A stretch of 64,000 nucleotides of DNA, taken from positions 1,798,001 to 1,862,000 of the forward strand of contig NZ_JAOCQD020000002.1 of assembly GCF_025290835.2 (NCBI RefSeq), read 5' to 3'. Source of the stretch: Aquabacterium sp. OR-4. GTDB lineage: Bacteria; Pseudomonadota; Gammaproteobacteria; Burkholderiales; Burkholderiaceae_C. The translations under genes and the position numbers were made by a program. Below, piece after piece: positions 55,840 to 64,000 of the stretch (positions within the stretch are counted from its first letter, which is position 1; every line of letters begins with the position of its first letter). The notes under the pieces were generated by a model. That model did not search any database. It saw nothing but the letters and a program-made list of their open reading frames with translations, and was not told where the DNA came from.

Positions 55840-57360
55840 TCAGGCGTCGCGCCGCGGCAGCGTCAGGCGCGCCTCGAGCCCGCCCTCGGGCCGGTTGTGC
55901 AGCGTCAGCGTGCCGCCGTGCAGCTGGGCGATGTTGCGGGCGATGCCCAGGCCCAGGCCGGTGCCGCCGGTGGCGCGGCTGCGCGAGGCCTCGAGCCGGT
56001 AGAAGGGCTCGAACACGCGCTCCAGCTCGGCCGGCGCAATGCCCGGGCCGTCGTCCAGCACGCGGATCACGACCTGCCCGGCGTCATCGTCCAGCATCAG
56101 CCGGGCGCGGCCGCCGTAGAGCACGGCGTTGTCCACCAGATTGCCCAGCGCGCGCCGCAGCAGCGAGGCCACCGCCGGCAGCGGCGGCAGCCGCCCCTGC
56201 GCCGGCAGCTGCACCGAGACATCGCGGCCCATGGCCTGCTGGTCTTGCTGCAGCGCGGCCAGCAGGGCCGGCAAATCCACCGGCGCGCGCGGCTCGTGGC
56301 CGCCCAGGCCGCGCAGAAAGGCCAGGGTCTCGCCGACCATGGCCTCCATCTCGTGCAGATCGTGCTCGAAGCGGTTGCGCGCCTCGTCGTCGTCGAGCAG
56401 CTCGGCGCGCAGGCGCATGCGGGTCAGCGGGGTCTTGAGATCGTGCGACAGCGCGGTGAGCAGGCGGGTGCGCTCCTGCACATGCTCGGCCAGGCGCCGC
56501 TGCATGGTGTTGAAGGCCTGGGCGGCCTGGCGCACCTCGCGCGGGCCGGTCTCGGGCAGCGGCGGGCGGTCGAGGCTTTCGCCCAGGCCCTGCGCGGCAT
56601 CCGACAACTGCTTGAGCGGGCGCACCAGCCAGCGCACCGCCACCCAGCCCAGCACCAGCGTGGCCAGCAGCAGCACGCCCAGCGAGGCCGCCAGCCGCCA
56701 CGGCAGGCGTTCGCTGGGCACCGGCAGCGCGGCGTCGAAGCGCGCCCAGCGGCCATCGCGCAACTGCACCTCGGTGCGCCACACCAGGCCCGGCGCACGG
56801 CGCGCGGCGCGGCGCTCGTCGTGTTCGGCCTCGGCCTCGGCGCCGGCGTCACCGCCACGGCCATGGCGGCCATGCGGGCCGCGGCCGCCCGGGCCGTCGG
56901 GCCGCTCGGCGGCCGGGCCGGGGCGGGCCATCACGCGCAGGGCCCGCTGGCCGTCCAGCGCGCTGTGCAGGCGGGCTACGAACTGCAGGCCGCGCCGGTC
57001 GAGCACCGCCGGGGTCTCGACCGAGGGCGCATCGTGCAGCGACAGCACCAGCGGCGGCTGCCGAAACACCTGCACCACGCGCGCGCGCTCGGCCTCGGGC
57101 AGGCCGTCGAGCAAGTCCACCACATCGGCAATGCGCTGTGCCGCGGCCAGGCCGTAGCCGCGGTTGAGCAGTTGGTCGCGCTCGGCCACGTTGATCGCCG
57201 CCCCCAGCAGCTGGGCCAGCACCAGGCCGGCGGTCAGCGCCAGCAGCAGGCGGCCGAACAGCGAGTCGGGCCACAGGCGCCAGCGGCGCGCCGCGGCGGG
57301 CGGCGCTGCGGGCGGCGGCGCGGCAGGCGGTGCTGCAGGCGGCGGGGCCGGGGCCATCAT
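55840..57360 (-). CDS. sensor histidine kinase (EnvZ/CpxA-like)
   Basis: A 506-residue inner-membrane kinase. Pro/Ala-rich N-terminus, first membrane helix (LFGRLLLALTAGLVLAQLLGAAI), periplasmic domain of about 180 residues with a low-complexity GPGGRGPHGRHGRGG stretch, second helix (LAASLGVLLLATLVLGWVAVRWLV), HAMP, H-box LTALSHDLKTPLTRMRLRAELL, N-box LGNLVDNAVLYG and G-boxes DDGPGIAPAEL, GGTGLGLGIARNIAQLHGG. Its ATG overlaps the regulator stop (ATGA). Signal unknown; the divergent Spy/CpxP-like gene suggests envelope stress. Confidence 0.92.
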   Translation of the reverse strand: MMAPAPPPAAPPAAPPPAAPPAAARRWRLWPDSLFGRLLLALTAGLVLAQLLGAAINVAERDQLLNRGYGLAAAQRIADVVDLLDGLPEAERARVVQVFRQPPLVLSLHDAPSVETPAVLDRRGLQFVARLHSALDGQRALRVMARPGPAAERPDGPGGRGPHGRHGRGGDAGAEAEAEHDERRAARRAPGLVWRTEVQLRDGRWARFDAALPVPSERLPWRLAASLGVLLLATLVLGWVAVRWLVRPLKQLSDAAQGLGESLDRPPLPETGPREVRQAAQAFNTMQRRLAEHVQERTRLLTALSHDLKTPLTRMRLRAELLDDDEARNRFEHDLHEMEAMVGETLAFLRGLGGHEPRAPVDLPALLAALQQDQQAMGRDVSVQLPAQGRLPPLPAVASLLRRALGNLVDNAVLYGGRARLMLDDDAGQVVIRVLDDGPGIAPAELERVFEPFYRLEASRSRATGGTGLGLGIARNIAQLHGGTLTLHNRPEGGLEARLTLPRRDA

Positions 57361-58094
57361 GGCGCGGCCGCCGTGACGCTGGCGCTGAGCACATAGCCCT
57401 CGCCGCGCACGGTCTTGATCAGCGCCGGGTTGCGCGGGTCGTCGTTCAGGCGCTGGCGCAGGCGGCTGACCTGCACGTCGATGCTGCGGTCCAGCGGATC
57501 GGCCTCGCGGCCTTGGGTCAGGTCGAGCAGCTGGTCACGGCTCAGCACGCGCTGCGGATGGGTGGCCAACACGTGCAGCAGCTTGTATTCGACGCCGCTG
57601 ATCGGCGTGCTCTGGCCGTCGGGGGCGATCAGCTGGCGCTGCACGGTGTCGAGCGTCCAGCCGCCAAAACACAGGCGCTCGCCCGGCGCGGCCTGCATGT
57701 TGGGCGGCAGGCTGCGCGTGCGCCGCAGGATCGACTTGATGCGCGCCAGCAGCTCGCGCGGGCTGAAGGGCTTGGCCAGGTAGTCGTCGGCGCCCATCTC
57801 GAGGCCGACGATGCGGTCGGTCTCGTCGCCGAGGGCGGTGAGCATCAACACCGGCAGCTCCGAGCTGGCGCGCAGCTTGCGGCACAGCGTGAGGCCGTCG
57901 TCGCCGGGCAGCATCAGGTCGAGCACCAGCAGGTCGAAGGCGCCTTCGTCGAGCGCACGCCACATCGCGCGGCCATCGGCCACGGCGGTGCTGCGCAGGC
58001 CGTTCTTCTCGAGATAGCGGCCGAGCAGCAGGCGGATCTCGGCATCGTCGTCGACGATCAGGATGTGGTCGCTGCGTTCGGGTGGGGTGGGCAT
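57357..58094 (-). CDS. OmpR-family response regulator
   Basis: A 245-residue regulator with a complete receiver (ILIVDDDAEIRLLLGRYLEKNG; LLVLDLMLPGDDGLTLC with the phospho-Asp; LTALGDETD; YLAKPFSPRELLARI) and winged helix (ISGVEYKLLHVLATHPQRVLSRDQLLDLTQGREADPLDRSIDVQVSRLRQRL...TVRGEGYVLSA). The sequence is close to the OmpR/EnvZ-type of Burkholderiales. Divergent from the Spy-like gene at 58362 with 267 bases between. Confidence 0.94.
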   Translation of the reverse strand: MPTPPERSDHILIVDDDAEIRLLLGRYLEKNGLRSTAVADGRAMWRALDEGAFDLLVLDLMLPGDDGLTLCRKLRASSELPVLMLTALGDETDRIVGLEMGADDYLAKPFSPRELLARIKSILRRTRSLPPNMQAAPGERLCFGGWTLDTVQRQLIAPDGQSTPISGVEYKLLHVLATHPQRVLSRDQLLDLTQGREADPLDRSIDVQVSRLRQRLNDDPRNPALIKTVRGEGYVLSASVTAAAP

Positions 58095-58361
58095 GGGATG
58101 GATTGCACCGCGCCGCCAGCCGGCCCGGCGCAGAGAAACGTATCACAGCATGTCAAGCCGGCGCGCCGACATGCGGCGCGACAAAAGCCGGCCCGCCACG
58201 ACACAGAGCCCGCACATGCCGGGCGTTCAATGGCATCTGTCGGCCCAGCGACTTGTGCCACCCGGTTGGCCGACCCGGGCGGCCGGCCGGCAACGGCCGG
58301 CCATGCCAACAGCCCGCGGGCCGCCCACCCGCCACCGAACGATCCGATGAAGGACATGACC

Positions 58362-58922
58362 ATGAAGAAGACCCCGATGCGCCTTGCCGCCCTGACCTGC
58401 CTGACCCTGGCCCTGGCCAGCGCCGGCCAGGCCTTTGCCCACCGCGACGGCGACGGCCGCGGGCGCATGACGCCGCCCACCGCGGCCCAGGTGAGCGAGC
58501 GCCTGGCCAGCGCCAAGGGCGCGCTGAAGATCACCGCCGCCCAGGAAGGCGCCTGGAAGCAGTACGAGGACATGGTGCGCGGCCAGGCCGCGGCGCGCGA
58601 AAAGCAGCACGCCGAGATGGCCGAGCGCCGCAAGGCCGGCACGCCGCCCGATGCCACCGAGCGCGAGGCCCTGCGCAAGCAGTTCGACGCCCAGCGCAGC
58701 GCCCGCGACAAGGCCCGCGACACGCTGATGGCCGCGCTGACGCCCGAGCAGAAGACCGTGGCCGAGCGCCAGCTGCGCCGCGGCGATGGCGGCCGCGGCC
58801 ATGGCCACCACGGCCACCACGGCCGGCGCGGCGACGGGCATGAGCGCGGCCACGGCGGGCGTCACGACGACCCCCGCGGCCCGCGCGACGGCCAGCCGCC
58901 CAAGGCCCCTGGCACGAACTGA
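58362..58922 (+). CDS. Spy/CpxP-like periplasmic protein
   Basis: A 186-residue exported protein of the LTXXQ (Spy/CpxP) type. After a signal peptide (MKKTPMRLAALTCLTLALASAGQAFA) it has repeated helical segments with LKITAAQEGAWKQYEDMVRGQ and LMAALTPEQKTVAERQLRRG, the two LTxxQ-like motifs. The last 45 residues are Gly/His/Arg-rich (GHGHHGHHGRRG), a possible metal-binding tail. The start ATG 58362 is preferred over 58347 and 58356 because AAGGA lies 7 bases upstream. It probably chaperones envelope proteins and is controlled by the divergent regulator. Confidence 0.8.
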   Translation: MKKTPMRLAALTCLTLALASAGQAFAHRDGDGRGRMTPPTAAQVSERLASAKGALKITAAQEGAWKQYEDMVRGQAAAREKQHAEMAERRKAGTPPDATEREALRKQFDAQRSARDKARDTLMAALTPEQKTVAERQLRRGDGGRGHGHHGHHGRRGDGHERGHGGRHDDPRGPRDGQPPKAPGTN

Positions 58923-59055
58923 GCGCGGCCGCGGACGGGGCGCGCCATTCAAGCGCTTTGAACGGGGGCATCGAAGAGGCTGGACGACCGCCGCCACCGG
59001 CGTGCCCAGAATCCAGTCCATTGATGACCCCCGCCACCGCTTGAAGGAGCGCCCC

Positions 59056-59601
59056 ATGTCCACCATCGCCATCGTCTACCACTCCGGCTACGGCCACACC
59101 CAGAAGATCGCCGAGGCGCTGGCCGAAGGCGCCGGCGCCGGCGCCACGCTGGTGGCCATCGACGCCGAAGGCAACCTGGCCGAGGGCGGCTGGGACACGC
59201 TGAACGCCGCCAAGACCATCGTCTTCGGCTCGCCCACCTACATGGGCATGGTGAGCTGGCAGTTCAAGAAGTTTGCCGATGCGTCCAGCAAGGCCTGGTT
59301 CACCCGCGCCTGGCAGGACAAGAAGGCCGCCGGCTTCACCAACTCGGCCTCGCTGAACGGCGACAAGGCCAGCACCCTGGCCTATCTGCAGACCCTGGCC
59401 AACCAGCACGGCATGCTGTGGATCAGCCTGGGCCAGGCCCCGGCCAACAGCAAGGCCGCCACGCGCGCCGACATCAACAACCTGGGCGGCTCGGGCGGCC
59501 TGCTGGCCAGCACGCCCTCGGATGCCTCGACCGCCGAGATGGTGTCGGGCGACATCGCCAGCGCCAAGGCCTTCGGCGCGCGCATCGCGAAACTCAGCTA
59601 A
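59056..59601 (+). CDS. flavodoxin-family protein
   Basis: A 181-residue flavodoxin-fold protein. IAIVYHSGYGHTQKIAEALAEG is the FMN phosphate-binding loop, and VFGSPTYMGMVSWQFKKFADASS and FTNSASLNGDKASTLAYLQTL match NAD(P)H-dependent quinone/FMN reductase relatives of WrbA. An AAGGAG site precedes the ATG. A cytoplasmic redox enzyme is likely; no partner is adjacent. Confidence 0.85.
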   Translation: MSTIAIVYHSGYGHTQKIAEALAEGAGAGATLVAIDAEGNLAEGGWDTLNAAKTIVFGSPTYMGMVSWQFKKFADASSKAWFTRAWQDKKAAGFTNSASLNGDKASTLAYLQTLANQHGMLWISLGQAPANSKAATRADINNLGGSGGLLASTPSDASTAEMVSGDIASAKAFGARIAKLS

Positions 59602-59681
59602 CCCCCGAAGCGGCTTCGCCGCCTCCCCCTTAGGGGGCGCCGCCAGCGGCCCGGCAGAGCCGGTTCCGCGGCGGCCGCTGG
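59602..59681. repeat. palindromic intergenic repeat, copy A
   Basis: CCCCCGAAGCGGC, CCCCCTTAGGGGGCGCCGCC, AGCGGCCCGGC and CGCGGCGGCCGCTGG follow in order; CCCCCTT-AGGGGG is self-complementary. It matches, in opposite orientation, the copy at 60538-60618. Confidence 0.7.
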
Positions 59682-59698
59682 GTTCCTTCCTCTGCCCT

Positions 59699-60514
59699 TC
59701 AGACAGGGAGCAGCTTGGCTCCCGCGTCGACGCTGATCACCTCGCCGGTGGTCTTCACCGCGTCGACGCCCAGGTACCAGGCGGTGCGTGCCACGTCCTC
59801 GGGGCTCATCACTGCCGCCAGCGCGGCGCGGCCCTGGTAGGCCTTGACGCTGGCGTCGTAGCGGCCCTCGGGGCCTTCGCCCAGGCCCTGCTTCAGCCAG
59901 GGCGTCTCGACGAAACCCGGCGCGATGGCGTTGACGCGCACATCGGGCGCCAGCGCCCGCGCCAGCGCAATGGTCAGCGTGTTCAGCGCGCCCTTGCTGG
60001 CCGCATAGGCGATGCTCGAGCCCATGCCGGTGAGCCCGGCGATCGATGACATGTTCACCACCGCGGCATGCGGTGCCGCGGCGCGCAGCAGCGGCTCGAG
60101 CGCGCGCACCATCTGGAACGCCCCCACCACGTTGACCGCGTAGATGCGCTGGAAGTCCTCGGCGTCCAGCCCGTCGAGCTTGCGCGCGTGCATGAACTTG
60201 GTGGTGCCGGCGTTGTTCACCAGCACGTCGCAGCGGCCCCAGCGCGCCTGCACCGCGGCGGCCAGCGCGCGGCAATCGGCATCGTTGGCCACGTTGGCCT
60301 GCATCACCAGCACGTCGGCGCCCAGCGCGCAGCAATCCTCGGCCACGGCCTCGGCGGCCACGGCATCGTGCGCGTAGTTCACCACCACGTTCCAGCCGCG
60401 CTCGGCATACAGGCGCGCGGTGGCCGCGCCGATGCCCGACGACGAACCGGTCACCACACACACCTTGCGTTGCGCCACCGAATCGGGCGTCGAGTCGGGC
60501 ATCGGATCGGGCAT
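59699..60514 (-). CDS. SDR-family oxidoreductase
   Basis: A 271-residue short-chain dehydrogenase. TGSSSGIGAATARLYAERGWNVVVNY is the nucleotide-binding start; CDVLVNNAGTTKFM, VVNMSSIAGLTG (Ser), YAASKGALNTLTIALARAL (Tyr-x-x-x-Lys) and VNAIAPGFVETPW complete the active site. The start ATG 60514 follows GGAGA; a longer frame to 60532 is possible. The N-terminal ten residues are Pro/Asp-rich and coded by a 12-bp repeat. The gene is flanked by inverted copies of a palindromic repeat. Substrate unknown; a ketone or acetoacetyl-type compound is possible. Confidence 0.9.
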   Translation of the reverse strand: MPDPMPDSTPDSVAQRKVCVVTGSSSGIGAATARLYAERGWNVVVNYAHDAVAAEAVAEDCCALGADVLVMQANVANDADCRALAAAVQARWGRCDVLVNNAGTTKFMHARKLDGLDAEDFQRIYAVNVVGAFQMVRALEPLLRAAAPHAAVVNMSSIAGLTGMGSSIAYAASKGALNTLTIALARALAPDVRVNAIAPGFVETPWLKQGLGEGPEGRYDASVKAYQGRAALAAVMSPEDVARTAWYLGVDAVKTTGEVISVDAGAKLLPV

Positions 60515-60537
60515 CGAAGTCTCCGTTTGCATTCAAA

Positions 60538-60618
60538 CCAGCGGCCGCCGCGGGTCCGGCGCCGCCGGGCCGCTGGCGGCGCCCCCTGGGGGCAGGCGCC
60601 GCGGGCGCTTCGGGGGGG
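60538..60618. repeat. palindromic intergenic repeat, copy B (inverted)
   Basis: The reverse complement reads CCCCCCGAAGCGC, CCCCCAGGGGGCGCCGCC, AGCGGCCCGGC and CGCGGCGGCCGCTGG, nearly the same as copy A at 59602. It lies between the SDR and enoyl-CoA hydratase genes. Confidence 0.7.
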
Positions 60619-60626
60619 CTGCGCGC

Positions 60627-61505
60627 TCACCACCAAGGATAGAAACCGGGCATGTCGCTGGACGCCTGCTGGCGGTACTGCGGTGCGCGCTTCTCGTTGA
60701 ACGAGGCCACGCCTTCCCGGCCGTCATGGCGGCTGGTGTGCAGCATGGCCAGGCTCTCGATGGCGTGCGCGTCACGCGGGTGCGGCAGCGCGGCGTTGCG
60801 CAGCATCATCTGGCGCATCAAGGCGATGGACACCGCGCTGCGCCCGTCGATGAAGCGGTGGGCCAGGCGGTGGGCCTCGTCCAGCAGCTGCTCGTGCGGC
60901 ACCACGGCCTTCAGCAGGCGGCCGGCCAGCGCCTGCTCGGGCGTCAGGATGTCGGCCGAGTACACCCATTCCAGCGCCTGCTGCGGGCCCACCAGGCGTG
61001 GCAGAAACCAGCTGCTGCAGGCCTCGGGCACGATGCCGATGCGGCCGAACACGAAGCCGATGCGGGCCTTGTCGCTGGCCAGGCGGATGTCCATCGGCAG
61101 CGTCATCGTGGCGCCGATGCCCACCGCCGCGCCGTTGATGGCCGCGATGATCGGCTTCTTGCACTCGAACACCGCCAGCGAGACGCGGCCGCCGGTGTCG
61201 CGCACACGCTGCCGGATGTCGGGATCGTCCCAGCGCGCCTCGAGCTCGGCCAGGCCGGGGTCCAGCGTTTCGTCCAGCCCGAACACATTGCCACCCACCG
61301 ACAAATCCATGCCGGCGCAAAACGCCCGGCCGGCACCGGTGACCACCACCGCGCCCACGGCGTCGTCGTCGCTGGCGCGGGTGTAGGCGGCGATCAGCTC
61401 CTCGGCCATCTCGGTGGTGAAGGCATTGAGCTGCTCGGGCCGGTTCAGCGTGAGCGTGAGCACACGGTCGGTGATCTGCCAGTCGAGCGTGGAGTAGGCG
61501 GCCAT
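60627..61505 (-). CDS. enoyl-CoA hydratase/isomerase family protein
   Basis: A 292-residue crotonase-fold protein. LTLNRPEQLNAFTTEM, VVVTGAGRAFCAGMDL (oxyanion hole), IIAAINGAAVGIGATMTLPMDIRLAS (second oxyanion and helix) and GIVPEACSSWFLPRLVG (one catalytic Glu). The first of the two Glu residues of enoyl-CoA hydratase is not at the usual position (GATMTLPMD), so isomerase or another reaction of the fold is possible. The ATG at 61505 gives the right length; a longer frame is an overlapping GC artefact. Confidence 0.9.
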   Translation of the reverse strand: MAAYSTLDWQITDRVLTLTLNRPEQLNAFTTEMAEELIAAYTRASDDDAVGAVVVTGAGRAFCAGMDLSVGGNVFGLDETLDPGLAELEARWDDPDIRQRVRDTGGRVSLAVFECKKPIIAAINGAAVGIGATMTLPMDIRLASDKARIGFVFGRIGIVPEACSSWFLPRLVGPQQALEWVYSADILTPEQALAGRLLKAVVPHEQLLDEAHRLAHRFIDGRSAVSIALMRQMMLRNAALPHPRDAHAIESLAMLHTSRHDGREGVASFNEKRAPQYRQQASSDMPGFYPWW

Positions 61506-61624
61506 GGCGGTTGCGGCGGTGACGGGGTGGGCGCAGCATAGGCGTGCGCGCCGCCCCGTGGCCGTCGCCTGCGTGACCCGGGCATGGTGCCGGCACGGTG
61601 CCGGCGCGGTGCCCGCGGTGGCCC

Positions 61625-62281
61625 TCAGCCCAGGCCGCAGCCGCGCAGCATCAGCGCCACCACATGCTCGGTGGCGCGGCTGCGGTCGCGGTCGCTGAGC
61701 GCGTCGCGGCCCAGCACGGCGCACACCTGCAGATCGAAATCGGCATAGGTCTGGGTGGCGGCCCAGATGGTGAAGAACAGGTGCGTGGCATCCACCGGCG
61801 CCATGCGCCCGCCGGCCACCCAGGCCTCGATCACGCGGGCCTTGGCCAGCACCATGGCGCGCAGCTCGGTGCGCAGCAGCGCGCCCAGCTCGGCGGCGCC
61901 GTGCAAAAGCTCGTTGGCGAACACGCGGCTGGCATCGGGGCGCTCGAAGCCCATCGCCATCTTGGCGCGGATGTAGGCCTCGAGCGCCTGGCGCGGGTCG
62001 GCCTCGGCCACCAGGCCGTCCATCGGCACCAGCCAGTCGTGCAGGGTGCGCGCCAGCACCGCGCGGTACAGCTCGGCCTTGCTGCCGAAGTAGTAGTGCA
62101 GATTGGCCTTGGGCAGGCCGGCCTCGTCGGCAATGGCGGCCATGGTGGCGCCATTGAAGCCGGTGCGGGCGAACACGCGTTCGCCCGCACCGAGGATCAA
62201 CGCCTCGTTGGCCTGGCGGATGGCGCCCTTGCGGGCCGCCTCATCCTCCGCGATGGCCGGCGTGGCGCGCGGGCGAATCAC
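61625..62281 (-). CDS. rutR: TetR-family regulator, RutR-like
   Basis: A 218-residue regulator of the RutR (YcdC) type. The helix-turn-helix is RVFARTGFNGATMAAIADEAGLPKANLHYYFGSKAELYRAVL; the C-terminal ligand-binding domain has GFERPDASRVFANELLHGAAELGALL and WAATQTYADFDLQVCAVLG, as in RutR, which binds uracil or thymine and controls pyrimidine catabolism. The GTG at 62281 overlaps the stop of the binding-protein gene (GTGA). A RutR-like box lies before preT. Confidence 0.85.
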   Translation of the reverse strand: MIRPRATPAIAEDEAARKGAIRQANEALILGAGERVFARTGFNGATMAAIADEAGLPKANLHYYFGSKAELYRAVLARTLHDWLVPMDGLVAEADPRQALEAYIRAKMAMGFERPDASRVFANELLHGAAELGALLRTELRAMVLAKARVIEAWVAGGRMAPVDATHLFFTIWAATQTYADFDLQVCAVLGRDALSDRDRSRATEHVVALMLRGCGLG

Positions 62282-63279
62282 TTGCTGGCGGCTTCCCAGA
62301 CCGCATGCGAGTAGCCGGCCTTGCCCGGGTCCTTCTTGATCACCGGCGAGCTGCCGCCGGTGAGCAGCACCTTCACCGTGCGCTCGTAGGCGGCGGGCTC
62401 GAGGTAGCCGATCTTGGCCGTGCCGGCGGTGCTGATCAGCTTGGCCACGTTCTCCATCTGGCGCTTTTGCACCGCCAGCTTGGCGCTGCCCGACGGATCG
62501 GCGGCCACCACCACCTTGGCGGCTTCTTCCGGGTTCTTCACCGCGTCGTTCCAGCCCTTGAAGGTGGCCTTCAGAAACTTGCCCATCTTGGCCACGAAGG
62601 CCTTGTCCTTGAGCTTGCTTTCCAGCACGTACAGGCCGTCTTCCAGCGAGGCCACGCCTTCCTTCTCGTAGAAGAAGGTGATCAGGTCGCTTTCCTTGAT
62701 GCCGGCGTCCACCACCTGCCAGTACTCGTTGTAGATCATGGTGCTGATGCAGGCGGCCTGCTTCTGCAGCAGCGGGTCGACGTTGAAGCCCTGCTTGAGC
62801 ACCTTGACGTCGCTGTCGGGCTTGAGGCCCAGCTTGCCCATCCAGTTCAGGAACGGGTACTCGTTGCCGCCGAACCAGACGCCCAGGGTCTTGCCCTTGA
62901 AGTCCTTGGCGCTGGCCACGCCGCTGTCCTTGCGGCAGGTGAGCATCAGGCCCGACTTGTCGAACACCTGGGCGATGTTGACCAGCGGCACGCCGGCCTC
63001 GCGCGCGGCCAGCGCGTCGGGCATCCAGTTCACCACCACGTCGGCCTGGTTGCCGGCAATCACCTGCACCGGGCTGATGTCGGGGCCGCCCGGCTTGATG
63101 GTCACGTCCAGGCCCTCGGCCTTGTAGTAGCCCTTGGCGGCGGCCATGTAGTAGCCGGCAAACTGCGCCTGCGGCACCCACTTCAGCTGCACCGTGACCT
63201 TCTCTTGCGCCTGGGCACCGAAAGCCGCTGCGGCCAGCGCGGCGGCCAGCGCCACCTGCTTGATCATCGAACCTGCCAT
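62278..63279 (-). CDS. NMT1/THI5-type ABC substrate-binding protein
   Basis: A 333-residue periplasmic binding protein of the NMT1/THI5 (ThiY, RibY) family. Signal peptide MAGSMIKQVALAAALAAAAFGAQA; mature start KVTVQLKWVPQAQFAGYYMAAAKGYYKAEGLDVTIKPGGPD with the KW-PQAQFAGYY pattern; GKTLGVWFGGNEYPFLNWMGKLGL follows. These proteins bind pyrimidine precursors or riboflavin-like compounds. The ATG at 63279 has AGGAG 7 bases upstream. With the RutR-like gene and pyrimidine operon nearby, a pyrimidine or related substrate is plausible. Confidence 0.88.
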   Translation of the reverse strand: MAGSMIKQVALAAALAAAAFGAQAQEKVTVQLKWVPQAQFAGYYMAAAKGYYKAEGLDVTIKPGGPDISPVQVIAGNQADVVVNWMPDALAAREAGVPLVNIAQVFDKSGLMLTCRKDSGVASAKDFKGKTLGVWFGGNEYPFLNWMGKLGLKPDSDVKVLKQGFNVDPLLQKQAACISTMIYNEYWQVVDAGIKESDLITFFYEKEGVASLEDGLYVLESKLKDKAFVAKMGKFLKATFKGWNDAVKNPEEAAKVVVAADPSGSAKLAVQKRQMENVAKLISTAGTAKIGYLEPAAYERTVKVLLTGGSSPVIKKDPGKAGYSHAVWEAASK

Positions 63280-63329
63280 CGCTCTCACTCCTGGGGTTGG
63301 TTGTCTGTGGGACGGGGAAAACGGGGGAC

Positions 63330-64000
63330 TCAGCGCGATCTGACCGACGGATGCCAGAACGCCACCTTGCGCTCAAGCTGCACCAGCAAGGCATAGGCCA
63401 GCGAGCCGGTGACGGCGGCCACCACGATGGCCGCCCACACCAGGCCCACGTTCATGCGCGCGGCCTCGGTGCTGATGCGAAAGCCCAGGCCCACCGTGGG
63501 CGAGCCGAAGAACTCGGCCACGATGGCCCCGATGAGGGCCAGCGTGGCATTGACCTTCAGCGCGCTGAAGATGAAGGGCATGGCCATCGGCAGGCGCAGG
63601 TCGCGCAGCGTGCGGCCGTAGCCGGCGGCATAGCTGTGCATCAGCTCGAGCTCGAGCTTGCCGGCCGCCTGCAGCCCGGCCAGCGTGCTGATGAGCATCG
63701 GAAAGAAGGTCATCAGCACCACCACGGCGGCCTTGCTGGGCCACTCGAAGCCGAACCACATCACCATGATGGGCGCCACCGCCACCAGCGGCACGGTGCT
63801 GGTCAGGCTGGCCAGCGGCAGCAGGCCGCGCTGCAGGAAGGGCGCGCGATCGATCGCCACGCCGACCGCAAAGCCCAGGCCCGAGCCCAGGGCCCAGCCG
63901 ATCAGCACCGACTTGCCCACCGTCTGCACAAAGTCAGCGGCCAGCGTGTCCCAGCGATCCACCAGCATGCCGGCAATCCAGCTGGGCGCGGGCAGCAGCA
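63330..64000 (-). CDS. ABC permease, partial at right edge
   Basis: The C-terminal 223 codons of an inner-membrane permease of the BPD_transp_1 type used with NMT1/THI5-type binding proteins. It includes LLPAPSWIAGMLVDRWDTL..., SVLIGWALGSGLGFAVGVAID, WFGFEWPSKAAVVVLMTFFPMLISTLAGLQAAG (the EAA-loop region) and FWHPSVRSR at the end. The reading frame remains open to base 64000, so the N-terminus lies outside the window. It is upstream of the binding-protein gene, 50 bases apart, in the same operon. Confidence 0.88.
   Translation of the reverse strand, partial: LLPAPSWIAGMLVDRWDTLAADFVQTVGKSVLIGWALGSGLGFAVGVAIDRAPFLQRGLLPLASLTSTVPLVAVAPIMVMWFGFEWPSKAAVVVLMTFFPMLISTLAGLQAAGKLELELMHSYAAGYGRTLRDLRLPMAMPFIFSALKVNATLALIGAIVAEFFGSPTVGLGFRISTEAARMNVGLVWAAIVVAAVTGSLAYALLVQLERKVAFWHPSVRSR

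Noticed and set aside
63280..63329. Thiamine (TPP) riboswitch before the NMT1/THI5-type gene
   Set aside because: The gap is only 50 bases and lacks the CTGAGA-type conserved core.

Overview
The window is about 70% GC, almost fully coding, and looks like a chromosome segment of a betaproteobacterium of the order Burkholderiales (Rubrivivax/Leptothrix/Ideonella-type). The evidence is the housekeeping set and its protein signatures (miaB, hemA, prfA-prmC, grxD, ubiX, proS, rppH), the PHA/wax-ester storage genes, the chromate operon and the GC-rich palindromic intergenic repeats. No rRNA, tRNA, IS element, integrase or CRISPR array was seen.

Layout. (1) 1-7.0 kb is an accessory, lower-GC, defence-like island. 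It holds an operon of a secreted small-repeat protein, a coiled-coil protein and a Lon-like AAA+ ATPase (cut by the window edge), with a divergent XRE regulator. Next comes an XRE-ImmA/IrrE metallopeptidase gene overlapped by an unrecognised partner, then an AbiE-type toxin-antitoxin pair in reversed gene order with four operator half-sites. The island ends at a strong bidirectional terminator and a candidate structured RNA whose upstream arm can compete with that terminator. (2) 7.1-11 kb holds a decayed Cj0069-like gene and a chromate-resistance operon chrB-chrA-superoxide dismutase/rhodanese fusion, with a palindromic operator. (3) 11-15 kb holds a Tat-exported isoquinoline-oxidoreductase-type molybdenum hydroxylase (two subunits) and a divergent AraC regulator. 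(4) 15-33 kb is core: miaB, hemA, a two-component system, small secreted proteins, a fatty acid hydroxylase, a TauE permease, prfA-prmC, grxD, ubiX, a lytic transglycosylase, proS and rppH. (5) 32-38 kb holds lipid-storage genes (wax ester synthase, acyl-CoA-binding protein, PHA-system protein), a lipoprotein peptidase and a large molybdopterin oxidoreductase. (6) 38-45 kb holds amino-acid/amide metabolism genes (LivK-like protein, M20 and M14-type hydrolases, isochorismatase fold, two DJ-1/PfpI proteins) and an sdpRI-type pair. (7) 45.6-55.8 kb is a complete reductive pyrimidine catabolism operon: preT-preA, a BMP-type nucleoside ABC transporter, dihydropyrimidinase/hydantoinase and N-carbamoyl amidohydrolase, with a RutR-like box before preT. 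(8) 55.8-61.5 kb holds a second two-component system with a divergent Spy/CpxP-like gene, a flavodoxin-fold protein, an SDR enzyme flanked by inverted palindromic repeats, and a crotonase. (9) 61.6-64 kb holds a RutR-like TetR regulator and an NMT1/THI5-type ABC transporter (binding protein and partial permease), which may belong functionally to the pyrimidine operon.

Many genes are translationally coupled by ATGA or GTGA overlaps. Short tandem repeats, mostly in multiples of 3 or of 12 bp, occur unusually often at gene ends and linkers. All assignments are from motif recognition by eye; no database search was run.
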